NCBI GenBank assembly: GCA_963717195.1
Contig: CAVQVR010000012.1
Span: 1 to 64,000, forward strand
Length of the DNA: 64,000 bases
Reading direction: 5' to 3'
Origin: JACDAE01 sp963717195
GTDB taxonomy: Bacteria > Chloroflexota > Ktedonobacteria > Ktedonobacterales > Ktedonobacteraceae
Part shown: in pieces, positions 36,952-46,708 of the stretch
Layout: each line of letters opens with the position of its first letter
How positions within the stretch are numbered: position 1 is the stretch's first letter
Position numbers and translations under genes: made by a program
The notes under the pieces: model-generated
The model's input: only the letters and a program-made list of their open reading frames with translations
The model's database searches: none
Told to the model about the DNA's origin: nothing

Positions 36952-37962
36952 ATGAAGATCAAACAACTCGGACAGACCGGATTAAAGGTGAGCGAGATTT
37001 GCCTGGGCACGATGACGTTTGGCAACCAGGCGGATCAGGAGACGGCATTCGCCATTATGGATGTTGCTGATCGATCGGGTGTCACCTTTTTTGATACTGC
37101 CGATGTCTATCCGCTTGGTGCCGATCCAGAGCAGCGTGGGAGCACTGAGAAGATTGTTGGAAATTGGCTCCATGAGCGGGATGCCCGTGAGCGTATAGTG
37201 TTGGCGACGAAGTGTGCGGGCGCGATGGGGGATGGTCCCAACGATGTCGGTTTGAGCCGTAAGCATGTTATTAGCGCATGTGAAGAGAGCTTACGCCGCT
37301 TGCGAACCGATTATATTGATCTTTACCAGCTCCACTCGCCTGATCTTTCGACGCCCATAGAGGAGACGCTGCGGGCGCTGGATGATCTTGTCCATGCCGG
37401 AAAAGTTCGCTATATTGGCTGTTCAAATTTTCCCGCGTGGCAACTGGCCGATGCATGGTGGACGAGCAAGCTAGCAAATATTTCACAGTTTGTGAGTGTG
37501 CAGCCGCGTTACAATATCGCGTTTCGTATGATCGAGGACGAGTTGTTGCCATTGTGCCGGGCGCATGGTATCGGTGTAATCGCTTATAATCCGCTTGCAG
37601 GTGGTGTTTTAACGGGGCGCTATCGTCAAAAAAAGGCGGTGGAACCAGGGACGCGCTTCAGTTTAAAAAATAGCGGCGCATTATATCAGCGTCGTTATTG
37701 GAATGATGCCTTGTTTGAGGAGGTCGAGCGCCTGGGGAGTTTTCTGGAGCTGCGTGGCAAAAATTTAACGCATGTTGCATTGGCCTGGGTGCTTGCTCAG
37801 CCAGGAATTACCAGTGCAATTCTAGGGGCAAGTAAGCCTGGGCAGCTTGAAGAGAGTTTGCGTGGAGTAGATATCGCGTTGGATGAGGAAGAACGTCGTG
37901 CCTGTGATGAGGTGTGGTTCAATCTGCCACGCGAACGAGATGCCCAGATTGCTAGAAGGTAG
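36952..37962 (+). CDS. Aldo/keto reductase
   Basis: A 336-residue NADPH-dependent TIM-barrel reductase of the general YajO/Tas type. Family blocks are LGQTGLKVSEICLGTMTFG, the catalytic Asp/Tyr in FFDTADVYPLG, Lys in VLATKCAG, and His in DLYQLHSPDLSTP; later come GCSNFPAWQL, IAYNPLAGGVLTGRY and AILGASKPGQLEE. AGGAAGAAAG precedes the ATG. It ends the operon that starts at 35121; the operon may handle reactive carbonyl or aromatic-derived compounds (inference). A terminator follows. Confidence 0.92.
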   Translation: MKIKQLGQTGLKVSEICLGTMTFGNQADQETAFAIMDVADRSGVTFFDTADVYPLGADPEQRGSTEKIVGNWLHERDARERIVLATKCAGAMGDGPNDVGLSRKHVISACEESLRRLRTDYIDLYQLHSPDLSTPIEETLRALDDLVHAGKVRYIGCSNFPAWQLADAWWTSKLANISQFVSVQPRYNIAFRMIEDELLPLCRAHGIGVIAYNPLAGGVLTGRYRQKKAVEPGTRFSLKNSGALYQRRYWNDALFEEVERLGSFLELRGKNLTHVALAWVLAQPGITSAILGASKPGQLEESLRGVDIALDEEERRACDEVWFNLPRERDAQIARR

Positions 37963-37969
37963 AAAGTGT

Positions 37970-38003
37970 GGTATAAAACCTGGCTCATACCAGGTTTTAT
38001 ACC
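37970..38003. terminator. Perfect 14-bp hairpin between convergent genes
   Basis: GGTATAAAACCTGG (37970-37983) pairs with CCAGGTTTTATACC (37990-38003), loop 6 nt. It starts eight bases after the aldo/keto reductase stop and faces the convergent gene ending at 38029. Confidence 0.75.
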
Positions 38004-38028
38004 TTCAGGAGCCTCGTGACGAAGAGTA

Positions 38029-39720
38029 TCAATCTGTACGTTTATTCATAGCTGACCGCAACGGCTCGGAGTTTGACACAACTCTCATTCCTACTCGGTG
38101 CTGTTCATCTGCAGCTGGCCATTGAGGGTCAGACTCATGTGGTGGATAAGAAGGGCTACTAATGATGCGTGGCCTCAATGGTTGTGTCACCGGATGCGGA
38201 GATGGTGGGCGTTGTGGCAGTGGTTCAACACCATTTGAGGCTGGTGTGAGCGGTGGCGCAGACTGGTTACGTTGCTGCATAGGGGTAGCTCCTCTGACAT
38301 GCAGGGCAACCAGCAGACGATTAACTTCTGTCAGGTCGCGACAAGATTCTGGAATAGTGAACGGAGTGCTAGTGGAGTGACGCTCAAAGGCGATACTAAG
38401 ATCACTCAGTGCTCTCATAATACGCTGCCCATAGTTGCTGACCTGGCCTAGGCGTGATAGACGATCAGCCATCAGGTTCAAACTTCCGGCCAGGGGGAGC
38501 AATGCACCGTGGGTCAAGGTTGCGCGGGCTCTCAGGTTACCATTTGCCAGGTTGGCCTGTACATCTTTCAGATGTTCGATGCCACGTTCCAGCTCAGCAT
38601 TGTATTCAGCGATCTGATGTGATTGTTCGGCGACGCGCTGGTTGGCGCGTTCAAGGCTGGCGAGTGCCTCGGCCTGGCGGTGGGTCAGGCGCATATTCTC
38701 CCACATGGTGTAGATCTGCCGCGTCACAACCAGGGCCACAACAGCGATAGTGGCGAAGAGCAGGACGGGCCTGATCACGAGTTGTCCATTATTGGGAGCC
38801 ATCACATCAAGGGCCAGGGCAACGAAGAGCAGGCCGAGTAAGGCATATGGCACAAACTGCATCGGCGTTAGATTTGTTTGTTCCTCAAGCAATTCCTGCC
38901 GTTGTTGAATAACCTCTTCTGACGTGGCGGGCACGAAACGACGCATGCAGGCTGCAATACCGATGGTCATCAATCCCAGAGGCCAGCCCAGATCAATCCA
39001 CGTTGCTTCCACGTAGGTGCCTGCATTTTGCAGGATGTTAAAGAAGAAGTCAGAGCCAACAAAGAAGCAGAGCCCTAAGCCGAGCACGAGTAAGCCTGTA
39101 CGCCGTGCTGTTGATTGGTAGATACGCCCCTGTCCACGCAACAGTAAGAAGACAATACAACTGAGCAGTGCGGTATCGGCGATTGGATAATAGAGGCCCA
39201 GAAATTTTGCCAGGTTAGCTTCGCCGGCTGTTTGAGCCAGAGAGCCAAGGAGAAGATACCAGGCCAGTGCGAAGATAGAGCCCATCGAGATCAAGCTATC
39301 CATAATCAAGACAATGCGTTTGCCCTGTGCATCTGCGGCTGGTTGTAGGAGCAGGCCAGCGAATACAAGCACGGGAAAGGTAGAATAGCCGATATCGGCT
39401 ATTGAGGGAAAAGGGGACTGGTTCTGAGAAATATAGTAGCGCCAGAAACTTTCACCCAGGCCCCACATAATGATACCAAATCCGATAAGGATCCATGATA
39501 CTTGCTCGAAGCCGACCCATGGTTCGCTCGTATCATTTCTATGTCGCGGGTAGGTCGCGCTAAAGAGGACGAGGCTACCACCGATGAAAGCACCAGTCAG
39601 GGGGGAGAATTGTCCAACATGGAGAGCGATTGAGCCTCCGAGGTGGAAGACCACGATGACGACCATCGCTGCCCCTACCCATGCCACTGCTTTGATGAGC
39701 GTACGAATTGATGAATCCAT
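38029..39720 (-). CDS. Polytopic membrane protein with HAMP-like segment
   Basis: AGGAGATTAAG precedes the ATG at 39720. The 563-residue protein has about ten hydrophobic helices in the first 370 residues, then a coiled coil (NMRLTHRQAEALASLERANQRVAEQSHQIAEYNAELERG) running into a HAMP-like segment (LANGNLRARATLTHGALLPLAGSLNLMADRLSRL), and a Pro-rich, probably disordered tail. This is the input half of a membrane sensor, but no kinase, GGDEF, methyl-acceptor or phosphatase domain follows. It may signal through a partner. No regulator gene is adjacent. Confidence 0.75.
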   Translation of the reverse strand: MDSSIRTLIKAVAWVGAAMVVIVVFHLGGSIALHVGQFSPLTGAFIGGSLVLFSATYPRHRNDTSEPWVGFEQVSWILIGFGIIMWGLGESFWRYYISQNQSPFPSIADIGYSTFPVLVFAGLLLQPAADAQGKRIVLIMDSLISMGSIFALAWYLLLGSLAQTAGEANLAKFLGLYYPIADTALLSCIVFLLLRGQGRIYQSTARRTGLLVLGLGLCFFVGSDFFFNILQNAGTYVEATWIDLGWPLGLMTIGIAACMRRFVPATSEEVIQQRQELLEEQTNLTPMQFVPYALLGLLFVALALDVMAPNNGQLVIRPVLLFATIAVVALVVTRQIYTMWENMRLTHRQAEALASLERANQRVAEQSHQIAEYNAELERGIEHLKDVQANLANGNLRARATLTHGALLPLAGSLNLMADRLSRLGQVSNYGQRIMRALSDLSIAFERHSTSTPFTIPESCRDLTEVNRLLVALHVRGATPMQQRNQSAPPLTPASNGVEPLPQRPPSPHPVTQPLRPRIISSPSYPPHESDPQWPAADEQHRVGMRVVSNSEPLRSAMNKRTD

Positions 39721-39977
39721 CTTAATCTCCTATGTATGCACGCTGTACCGGAAACTATAATTGTTCTGATCGCAACCCAACGTGGTAGCGGAGCCAGGTT
39801 GTTATCCCCCAATGAACGTGTTCCTCCCAGTATTACCGCATGGACCTGGCTCTGCTGACCAACGATAGGTGGCTTCAGTAGCGAGAGACTTGAGCGCGAT
39901 ACCCCCACGAAGCACTCCTTCCACCTGTTGAGAAGTATAGGGTAGGTGTCTTCTCATAGTCTCCTACATTGCTTCCA

Positions 39978-40060
39978 GTAGGGGTGTCACCATGCACGTG
40001 TCCGCTTGCCGATGAGCACTGTTCCCAGGAAAGCGGGCGTATGCATGGTGACACCCCTAC
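39978..40060. repeat. Long palindrome, GTAGGGG family
   Basis: GTAGGGGTGTCACCATGCA at 39978 pairs with TGCATGGTGACACCCCTAC ending at 40060; the inner part is imperfect. A weaker GTCTCCT/AGGAGAC pair lies outside it. Same terminal signature as the palindromes at 22473 and 27434. Confidence 0.75.
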
Positions 40061-40625
40061 CATCCCAGGAGACAATTCTTATGCCGGAAAGAGGAGGGGA
40101 GCATAACTTTTTTTCTGTCTTATACCGAGTCTTCTGTAGGAGAAAAGATGGACTTTTTTTATATATTTATAATATTTTGAGATGGACAGGGGATATGAAA
40201 TATGTTATATTAATTCTTGTTATCAACTCCCATTTATTTCATTGACTGTAAGTTGTTTTTTACATGTTTACGACAAGCGGAGAACACTGTCAGAACCCCG
40301 TACCTGAAAGGACAGAGGCCTGTCAAAACTGTTCAGCGTTTTAGTTGAGGCTGTTGGACAAATGAACTTGTCAGTCAGATGCGCAGCGACGTCATATCCA
40401 GTTAACGACTGGCCCGGAAACCTTTGCCACACGGTGGGCGACTACCAACGTGGCTATGGCGAAGCGAGCGAAGCACTGGAAGTGGGTCACTTACCTTAAT
40501 ACGTTATTTCAACGTCTGGAGCGGCTGCAAAAGCTCTGCAGTCTCGATTCAGAACACTGTCAGCATCGTTTGTTCCTGCTCATTGCGCTAAAGATACACA
40601 AACTACGAGCTCCTGTTGGGTGAAA
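40061..40625. other. Region without a confident gene
   Basis: An open plus-strand frame ends at 40623 and contains an ATG at 40456 (MAKRAKHWKWVTYLNTLFQRL, about 55 residues, basic then Leu-rich). It lacks a ribosome site. GAACACTGTCAG occurs twice (40277 and 40553). The stretch may be a decayed mobile-element remnant, but no family can be named. Confidence 0.3.
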
Positions 40626-41132
40626 TTACTGATCGCGGTCGCGGCTGTAGCGAGCGTGAGCCATATACATTAAAATGTAGCCTGTCTCAAGGATGGAAGA
40701 GATTTCGATACCGAATGCACGTGTTTTCAGGCGTGTGCGTGAAAGGACATTGCGGACGGGTCTCATCTCTTGATCCCAGACCCCTACTGCCTGGGCTTCT
40801 TGCAGACGTTCTCGGCAGCGTTCAATGGCGTTTTCGGTTGCCTTTCCCGTATTGAAGCTGGCGAGCAGTACTTCATAGGGGCAATAGTACGGGTAAGCTT
40901 CGAGAAGCGGCATCAGGACGCAAATTTCACTGGTTGTGAATTGTTGTTCCATGAGCATGTGAGGACGGTTGTTCTGACAGACGAGATGGGAGAGCGTGCC
41001 AATTGTTGTGTTTAACGCTAACGAATGATCTACGGGTAATAACCCTTGCAGCGAAAAGTGTAATATCTCCTCGTCATTTTCCTGCAAGTAGCTCATAGGA
41101 GTTTTCACTTTACGAAGGGATACTTTCTGCAT
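40626..41132 (-). CDS. Hypothetical protein with possible winged-helix C-terminus
   Basis: The ATG at 41132 gives 168 residues. The N-terminal part is irregular. The C-terminal 90 residues (LLEAYPYYCPYEVLLASF, then ERCRERLQEAQ, then RPVRNVLSRTRLKTRAFGIEISSILETGYIL) have the helix-helix-hairpin order of an OmpR/PhoB-type winged helix with a terminal G-Y-x-L strand. A DNA-binding role is inferred; there is no receiver domain. The gene stands alone, flanked by gene-poor DNA. Confidence 0.5.
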   Translation of the reverse strand: MQKVSLRKVKTPMSYLQENDEEILHFSLQGLLPVDHSLALNTTIGTLSHLVCQNNRPHMLMEQQFTTSEICVLMPLLEAYPYYCPYEVLLASFNTGKATENAIERCRERLQEAQAVGVWDQEMRPVRNVLSRTRLKTRAFGIEISSILETGYILMYMAHARYSRDRDQ

Positions 41133-41481
41133 AATGGTGCTCCTTGTCTTGGTGGTGCGGTGCATTGTCCCTGCATCAGAAATGAACTGGCGAAGGATAC
41201 ATCTTCTGCGCTTTTTTCCCTGGGGGCTTCAGGTTTTGATTAACCTGCTGCATCCAGGTTTGTTGTACCTCCTTTATTTGCTGGATGGATGTCCATGCTT
41301 TGGATGTCCGTGGTACGCATCATCTTGCACGTAAAATTGTGAAATACTGTGTATAGAATATACATTACATCACGGATGCAGAGAAATCAAGAGATTTTTG
41401 GATAGAAGCGTGTGTATTTTGTGTGAATACACGTCGATACCAGGCGGTCCAGTTCGTTAAGCCCGTGCGAGTAGCGCAGAC

Positions 41482-41772
41482 TCAGGTTCGGGGAGGTGCG
41501 GAGCGGGCCATCTTCATCTCCATATAGCCGCCAAAGAATTGTAACGCCGCAAGCACCAGGAACCACGCTGCCAACCCGTAGCATTTGCGCCGATCTTGGC
41601 CAGTTTCCGCGTGACGACCGAGAGAGAGCAAAACGAGGCCGATGGCGAGAGTAAAGCCGCCGGCAGCAAAGCGCACGCTCGCAACGGCACGGAGGTGGCG
41701 GTACTCCCATGGCAACATCGTGCGTCTCATGAGGGACTGCAAGGGCGTGGTACTGTCATCTGGTGCGTGCAT
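41482..41772 (-). CDS. Small two-helix membrane protein
   Basis: GGAGG lies seven bases before the ATG at 41772; product 96 residues. Two hydrophobic helices (FTLAIGLVLLSLG and YGLAAWFLVLAALQFFGGYM) are joined by a basic loop. Base composition here is higher in GC than in the neighbouring genes, which hints at transfer. No family recognised. Confidence 0.55.
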   Translation of the reverse strand: MHAPDDSTTPLQSLMRRTMLPWEYRHLRAVASVRFAAGGFTLAIGLVLLSLGRHAETGQDRRKCYGLAAWFLVLAALQFFGGYMEMKMARSAPPRT

Positions 41773-41966
41773 CGGGATGCCTCCTGCCATCTACGGTGCC
41801 AATTGTCCGGCACATATCAAAGTGATATCATATTAATGGCAGATCGTCAAGAGTGACACTCGCCGTCAGGCTCGGCGCAGACCACGAACGAGTGCCCGGC
41901 CCAGGCATCAGCGGGGACGCGACCCGTCTTAAGTTCCTCGCTGCCACCCGAGGCAATGCCGTTTAG

Positions 41967-42135
41967 CTAACGCCCTCCCCGGTACTCGGGTATCCGGCGG
42001 CCGGTCTCGGAGTCGATGAAGGCCTCGCTTGTCGGATGCGAGGCTCTCTCGTTGTCGGCTGTCTTGCGGTAGTCCCTGTACCGGTCCCAGCCGAACAGGG
42101 CGATGACGATCCCCGCGATCACGACGATGTGGCAG
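41967..42135 (-). pseudogene. 3' fragment of a small membrane protein gene
   Basis: The minus-strand frame encodes VVIAGIVIALFGWDRYRDYRKTADNERASHP...RRIPEYRGGR, one transmembrane helix and a basic tail, with high-GC codon use. Upstream of about 42135 the DNA changes character and the frame becomes antisense to a different coding sequence, so the 5' part is lost at a junction. A further small open frame ending in VVCAEPDGECHS lies downstream at about 41856-41966. Confidence 0.5.
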
Positions 42136-42461
42136 AAATGTTCTGCAAACGCTTGCTCAAAATCCAGCACCAGAGACAGGAAGCCTTCAAGCTCGCGCAA
42201 AAGGCAACCCGAGAACGCCTGACCCGTCTCGTCGAGGCACTTCGCAATGTCACCCAGGCTTACGAGAAAGAAGGAACGATCAGTGAACGCATGGAAGCGA
42301 TAGATGCAGTTTATGGAGGAAACAGTGCGAAGATCCTCGCCGACTGTGAAGCCCACTACGTGCGAAATCGGCTTTGTATCCTTCAAGGGGAAAACGTCCC
42401 TACCCACATTCCCCTAAAGGATCCAGATCCTGGATATCTAGATGCTAACGATCAGCGTTGA
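42135..42461 (+). pseudogene. Fragment of a helical protein, 5'-truncated
   Basis: From the junction near 42135 a plus-strand frame reads CKRLLKIQHQRQEAFKLAQK and ERLTRLVEALRNVTQAYEKE, then ends near ANDQR at 42461. It is a charged helical segment without its own start and looks like the 3' end of a larger gene, possibly a transposase or phage-type protein. It overlaps the end of the convergent ferritin-like gene by 10 bp. Confidence 0.4.
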
Positions 42462-43573
42462 GCCTCATCTGCTTGCACAGCCAGTGTATGTAGGACAGCA
42501 AAGAACTCCTTCGATTGGCCGATGAAAAGCCCGTCGTCCGTTAATGCCTTAGCCGCTCCCATTGCAGCGCCTTGAGTTTCGGTTGGACGAATAATCGAGC
42601 AGACCGGGAACTTTCGGCTAAGGAATATGGTTGGTTCAGGCATAATCAAGTTGGTCTGGAAGTCTTCTCCACCAAAGGGAGGGGAATTAAGATCAGGGAA
42701 TACCAATCCATTCGTCGGGTCGGTCAGAGGTGGCGCATTGCCTGCTTTGTCATGCCACGTCTGGAAGTGTGCCGTCTCGGTTGGACCGATACTCAGCAAG
42801 ATGCGCAATACTTCTGGATTAGTGACCCTTTGAGCCAGTGATGGGTAGAGGCTGGTGCCTCCCTGCTCGATAAATGCGAAATGGAAGCCTGCTGTATTGG
42901 CGATAGCCTGAAGATGGGTAGAAATGTTGGTAGGAGTGCTGGAGCCGATGTCGGCATTGTTCCTGGGAATGGCGGGAAATTGCCCCTTACTCAAACCAGG
43001 GATGGCTTGAGGGAACATGTCACCGAAATCAGGATTCTTCGTGCGGCTGCGGTATTTCGTCCACCAGCTGGTATCGACAGTGAGTTTCATGAGGTTGGTG
43101 AGTCGCCCGATCTGTTGAGCACCTTTCGCTTTACTGCTCGGCAACGTGCGGAACTTGTCCAGGTTGACGGGATCCGCTCCCTTTGAAACCAGATAAGCGT
43201 TGATAAATTTGAAGTGACTGATCTCATCCTCGGTATTGTCGTGGATATACTGAGCCATGTCACTATCGAGCACACTAATGGCCGCAGTGTAGGCTGCATT
43301 GCCAGTGCCGCCAGGAACTTCGCGGTCCTGAATGCCTCCAAGCTCGTTATATTGTTGCCACACATCGGTTTCGATAATTTCCGCTGCCGCCAGGAACCTG
43401 AGAATTGCAATATCTCCCTTTGTAAGATAACTAGATTTTTCTGCTGCAAAGGCTGGTAATCCACTGGCTAACAATCCCGCGCCGATGGTTCCTGCGCCCC
43501 CTACTGCGAGTCCTTTACGCAAAAAGGAACGGCGATTGGTAGGATTTCCCGCCTGTTCAGTTGTTTTTTCCAC
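42452..43573 (-). CDS. Tat-exported ferritin-like domain protein
   Basis: GAAGGAGAAG precedes the GTG at 43573. The 373-residue product begins with a twin-arginine signal (NRRSFLRKGLAVGGAGTIGAG, AFA cut site). It continues with a four-helix ferritin-like domain: FLAAAEIIETDVWQQYNELGG with Glu, DNTEDEISHFKFINAYL with E and H, and later TETAHFQTWHD. These match the carboxylate/His ligands of a di-iron site. Export in a folded state fits a metal-loaded protein. It lies 565 bp from, and divergent to, an FTR1 iron permease, so iron storage or oxidation outside the membrane is likely. Confidence 0.82.
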   Translation of the reverse strand: MEKTTEQAGNPTNRRSFLRKGLAVGGAGTIGAGLLASGLPAFAAEKSSYLTKGDIAILRFLAAAEIIETDVWQQYNELGGIQDREVPGGTGNAAYTAAISVLDSDMAQYIHDNTEDEISHFKFINAYLVSKGADPVNLDKFRTLPSSKAKGAQQIGRLTNLMKLTVDTSWWTKYRSRTKNPDFGDMFPQAIPGLSKGQFPAIPRNNADIGSSTPTNISTHLQAIANTAGFHFAFIEQGGTSLYPSLAQRVTNPEVLRILLSIGPTETAHFQTWHDKAGNAPPLTDPTNGLVFPDLNSPPFGGEDFQTNLIMPEPTIFLSRKFPVCSIIRPTETQGAAMGAAKALTDDGLFIGQSKEFFAVLHTLAVQADEAQR

Positions 43574-43937
43574 GATCTTCTCCTTCTAAGAGCATTTCAC
43601 AGTGGTTTCCACGATCATTTCTTGATCGTAGACTATGTTCACCTGGAGAAGCATCAGCCTGAGTTGGTGCTCCTCTGCGAACAACGTAAGTAGATTGATA
43701 AGGTGGGAATTCCCGGCAGAACATCGACGCGTCAGTAGTAGATACGTAAGAGGTTACAGTTAACGGACTAGAAAGCCCGGCGTTTTTAAACCGAGGATGA
43801 ATGACTGTTCCTTAGAGTGTCAGATATGAGACGTTCTTGCTGTTAGATCGTTATTCTGGCCCCAATAACACAGAAAATTGTTTATCCTCTACCCCGCATT
43901 GCAAAAAATTGATGGATATCGTATTGACCCTCTTCTC

Positions 43938-44005
43938 TTGACATCGTATATTAGGCAATGCTAATATCCTACCTGATACATATGATATTAGCATTGCCTA
44001 ATATC
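43938..44005 (+). promoter_or_regulatory. Sigma-70 promoter overlapped by two identical inverted operators
   Basis: TTGACA (43938-43943), 18 bp, TAATAT (43962-43967) form a strong promoter toward the FTR1 gene. The dyad ATATTAG-GCAATG-CTAATAT (43948-43967) covers the spacer and -10. A second copy, reversed, lies at 43985-44004, and the 21-bp arms match perfectly. The form suits a dimeric metal-dependent repressor of Fur/DtxR type, given the iron genes on both sides. Confidence 0.75.
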
Positions 44006-44137
44006 TATGAAGCTGGCAATATTTTGTATCGCGCAACGATCGTTGCTCTATTTTATTGTTCAGGTGCTACTGGGGTGGAGGATTTCTTTTGTGTCTTTAT
44101 ATCGGAAGTAGCTTTGCATAATGAGGAAGGTTTTAGT

Positions 44138-45220
44138 ATGTCAAGTGAGACTCCATTGCATATAAAGAAGCCTGGACGGGTCGTGTTCCGCGCGTTACTG
44201 CTGATAGGTGCGCTTATCATTGCAGGTCTATTGACGTGGCAAGGGATCACGGCGGCGGGTAACCCGGATCCGACGGTTCTACATACAAGTTCGGGTGTTG
44301 CAATTCTTGATATCGGCGTGCTTGTGTTCCGTGAAGGGCTGGAATGTATTCTCGTCCTATCCGCGATCACTGCCAGCATGATGGGTTCTCATCAAGCGCA
44401 GCGCCGTCCCATCGCAGTAGGGGCCGGGATCGGTTTTATTGCAACGGTGATTACCTGGTTTATTGCCGTAGGGATTATCAATGATCTGACGCAGAGCATC
44501 CCGGCGCTCGATGTCCAGGCAGCAACGGGACTCCTTGCCATCGTCGTCCTACTCGTTGTGATGAACTGGTTTTTCCATAAGATCTACTGGACTGGCTGGA
44601 TCTCGCTGCACAATAAGAAGAAGCGGAGTTTGCTGAAAAGCGCAAATGCTGCGGAAACGTCAAAAGCCCCTCTGTTGTGGGGATTAGGGCTGCTGGGTTT
44701 TTCCTCATTCTATCGTGAAGGTTTTGAAGTGGTGCTCTTTCTGCAGAGTTATAGGTTGCGCATGGGTGGAACCGTCGTATTGGAAGGGGTTGTACTGGGA
44801 CTGTTCTTTACCGTGATAGTGGCGATCCTGACGTTTGTGGCACACCAGCGTTTACCATATAAGAAGATGTTAGTGCTGACAGGTATATTATTGGGAGTTG
44901 TGCTGCTTGTCATGGTTGGTGAATCGGTGTTTGAGATGCAGCAGGCGCTCTGGATACCGACTACAACGATTAGCTGGTTGGAGAATATAATTCCTGCATG
45001 GATGGGAACGTGGTTCTCGGTTTTCCCAACTGTGGAGGCGATAGTTGCGCAGGTGCTTGCAGCTATCGTGGTCATTGGTTCTTACTTTCTGGCAAGGTAT
45101 CAGACGGTACGGAAATCGCGTCCTCGTGATGGGCTTCCAGCACGAGAATCTGATCCAGAAAATGCTTCTGTAGACCGCATAGGTGCACCTATATGGTCTA
45201 CAGGAGTAGAGAAAGGTTGA
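44138..45220 (+). CDS. FTR1-family iron permease
   Basis: The start at 44138 is chosen for GAGGAAGG upstream; a longer frame from 43958 would begin inside the operator. The 360-residue membrane protein has about seven helices and both family motifs, REGLE at residues 65-69 and REGFE near 197-201, which line the ferric iron path in FTR1/EfeU. The C-terminal tail is charged. The nearest partner is the divergent ferritin-like protein; no multicopper or Dyp-type EfeB was seen. The operator pair upstream suggests iron control. Confidence 0.9.
   Translation: MSSETPLHIKKPGRVVFRALLLIGALIIAGLLTWQGITAAGNPDPTVLHTSSGVAILDIGVLVFREGLECILVLSAITASMMGSHQAQRRPIAVGAGIGFIATVITWFIAVGIINDLTQSIPALDVQAATGLLAIVVLLVVMNWFFHKIYWTGWISLHNKKKRSLLKSANAAETSKAPLLWGLGLLGFSSFYREGFEVVLFLQSYRLRMGGTVVLEGVVLGLFFTVIVAILTFVAHQRLPYKKMLVLTGILLGVVLLVMVGESVFEMQQALWIPTTTISWLENIIPAWMGTWFSVFPTVEAIVAQVLAAIVVIGSYFLARYQTVRKSRPRDGLPARESDPENASVDRIGAPIWSTGVEKG
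45168..45203. repeat. 36-bp palindrome inside the FTR1 C-terminal codons
   Basis: CTGTAGACCGCATAGGTG (45168-45185) pairs with CACCTATATGGTCTACAG (45186-45203) with two mismatches and no spacer. It codes for part of the C-terminus and could also end transcription toward convergent glgC. Confidence 0.7.
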
Positions 45221-45244
45221 AGGTTGGTCAGGGGTAATGCTCTA

Positions 45245-46577
45245 CTATGGAGCCAGCGAGATATGTTGAGCCAGGTCACGTTCCCAGCCATGGGTGAAGT
45301 CCTGGTTCTCAACTGTCTCGCCGTTGGCAACTGTGTCAGAGGGGAAATCCTCTGGACGCAGGTCGGTACCGATTTTACAATTGCGACCAACCTTCAAGTT
45401 ATCTGGTAGATGTGCGCGTTTGCCAACGAGTGTAATGCCTGTATCCAGGCGGGTAGGTTCTTGTTTGTTGGGAGTGACATCATCGCCAAAGCCGATGTGG
45501 CAGTTTTTGCCAACGACAACCTCTTTATCCAGAATCGAGCGGTCGATGATGCTGCCTGCACCAATAACACTATCAAAGAGCACAATGGAATCACGTACGA
45601 CCGCACCCTCCTCAACGACGACACCTGGCGAGAGGACACTGCGCTCAACATGTCCTTTGATAATGCAACCGTGCGAGATCAGGCTACTGGTGATCTGAGC
45701 TGCGCTACGGACGTGAGCCGGAGGACGTTCTTCACTACGGGTGTGAATAACCCAGGATGGATCATAAAGATCGAAGGCAGGGTGATCACTCAGTAGTTCC
45801 ATGTGCGATTCCCAATAAGATTGAATGGTGCCCACATCCTGCCAGTAGCCAGTAAAGGGATAGGCATAGACGCCTTCTCCACGAGCTACCATAGTTGGAA
45901 CAATGTTGCGACCGAAATCATGTTGAGTCGGGATGCCTTTTTCAGCCGCGTGTGCATTTTCGAGGAGGACGCGCAGCAGTGTTTCGCGATTGAAGACATA
46001 GATCCCCATCGAGCCTAATGTGCCACGCGGAACTTTCGGTTTCTCATCAAATGAGGCGACACGCCCTCTCGCATCAGTTTCCAGAATGCCGAAGCGATGG
46101 CCTTCCTCTATTGGGACGACCACCGCACCAAGCGTTGCGGCGGCACCATGTTGCTGATGGAAGGCAATCATTGGTTCATAATTCATGCGATAGATGTGGT
46201 CGCCAGCTAGGATTAGGACGGAATCGCAGCGCAGATTCCATAATAAAGCCAATATTTTGGTATACCGCGTCAGCGGTGCCCTGGTACCAATCTGACTCGT
46301 GGCGTCCGATATATGGCTGAAGCAGGTGGATGCCGCCTTTCTGGCGATCCAGATCCCATGGTTTGCCAATACCAATATGGTCGTGCAACGAATGGGGGCG
46401 GTACTGCGTCAGTACCGCGATATCAGAGATGCCAGAGTTCACGCAGTTGCTCAGGGCAAAATCAATGATGCGATACTTACCCGCAAATGGTACTGCAGGT
46501 TTTGCACGCTTTTCTGAGAGGAGGCTAAGACGTTCGCCTTGCCCCCCGGCCAGGATGACAGCCAGTACTTTACTCAT
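45245..46577 (-). pseudogene. glgC: Glucose-1-phosphate adenylyltransferase, frameshifted
   Basis: GlgC makes ADP-glucose from glucose-1-P and ATP, the committed step of glycogen synthesis. The first frame from 46577 has the nucleotide-binding ILAGGQGERLSLLSEKRAKPAVPFAGKYRIIDFALSN and DWYQGTADAVYQNI. A frame change near 46235 is needed, then LILAGDHIYRMNYEPMI, GRVASFDEKP, the substrate-binding GSMGIYVFN, TGYWQDVGTI and the C-terminal left-handed beta-helix (hexapeptide repeats). Restored length of about 443 residues is normal. It lies just downstream of glgA on the same strand, 130 bp apart. Confidence 0.9.
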
Positions 46578-46708
46578 CTCGCCGTGGATCCTTTCTGGGA
46601 AAACCTCTATCGTTTTAAGTGATGGCGTGTAGCAACATTATATTCTATCATTCAGACAATCCCTAATGGAGGAAAAGGGCGAAACGTTGCAATTGATAGC
46701 TCACTCTC

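Noticed and set aside
42036..42461. Single 141-codon gene across the mosaic junction
   Set aside because: The first 35 codons are antisense to a separate membrane-protein fragment, so the frame is chimeric.
43958..44137. 60-codon N-terminal extension of FTR1
   Set aside because: It would start inside the -10/operator region; the ATG at 44138 has a ribosome site.
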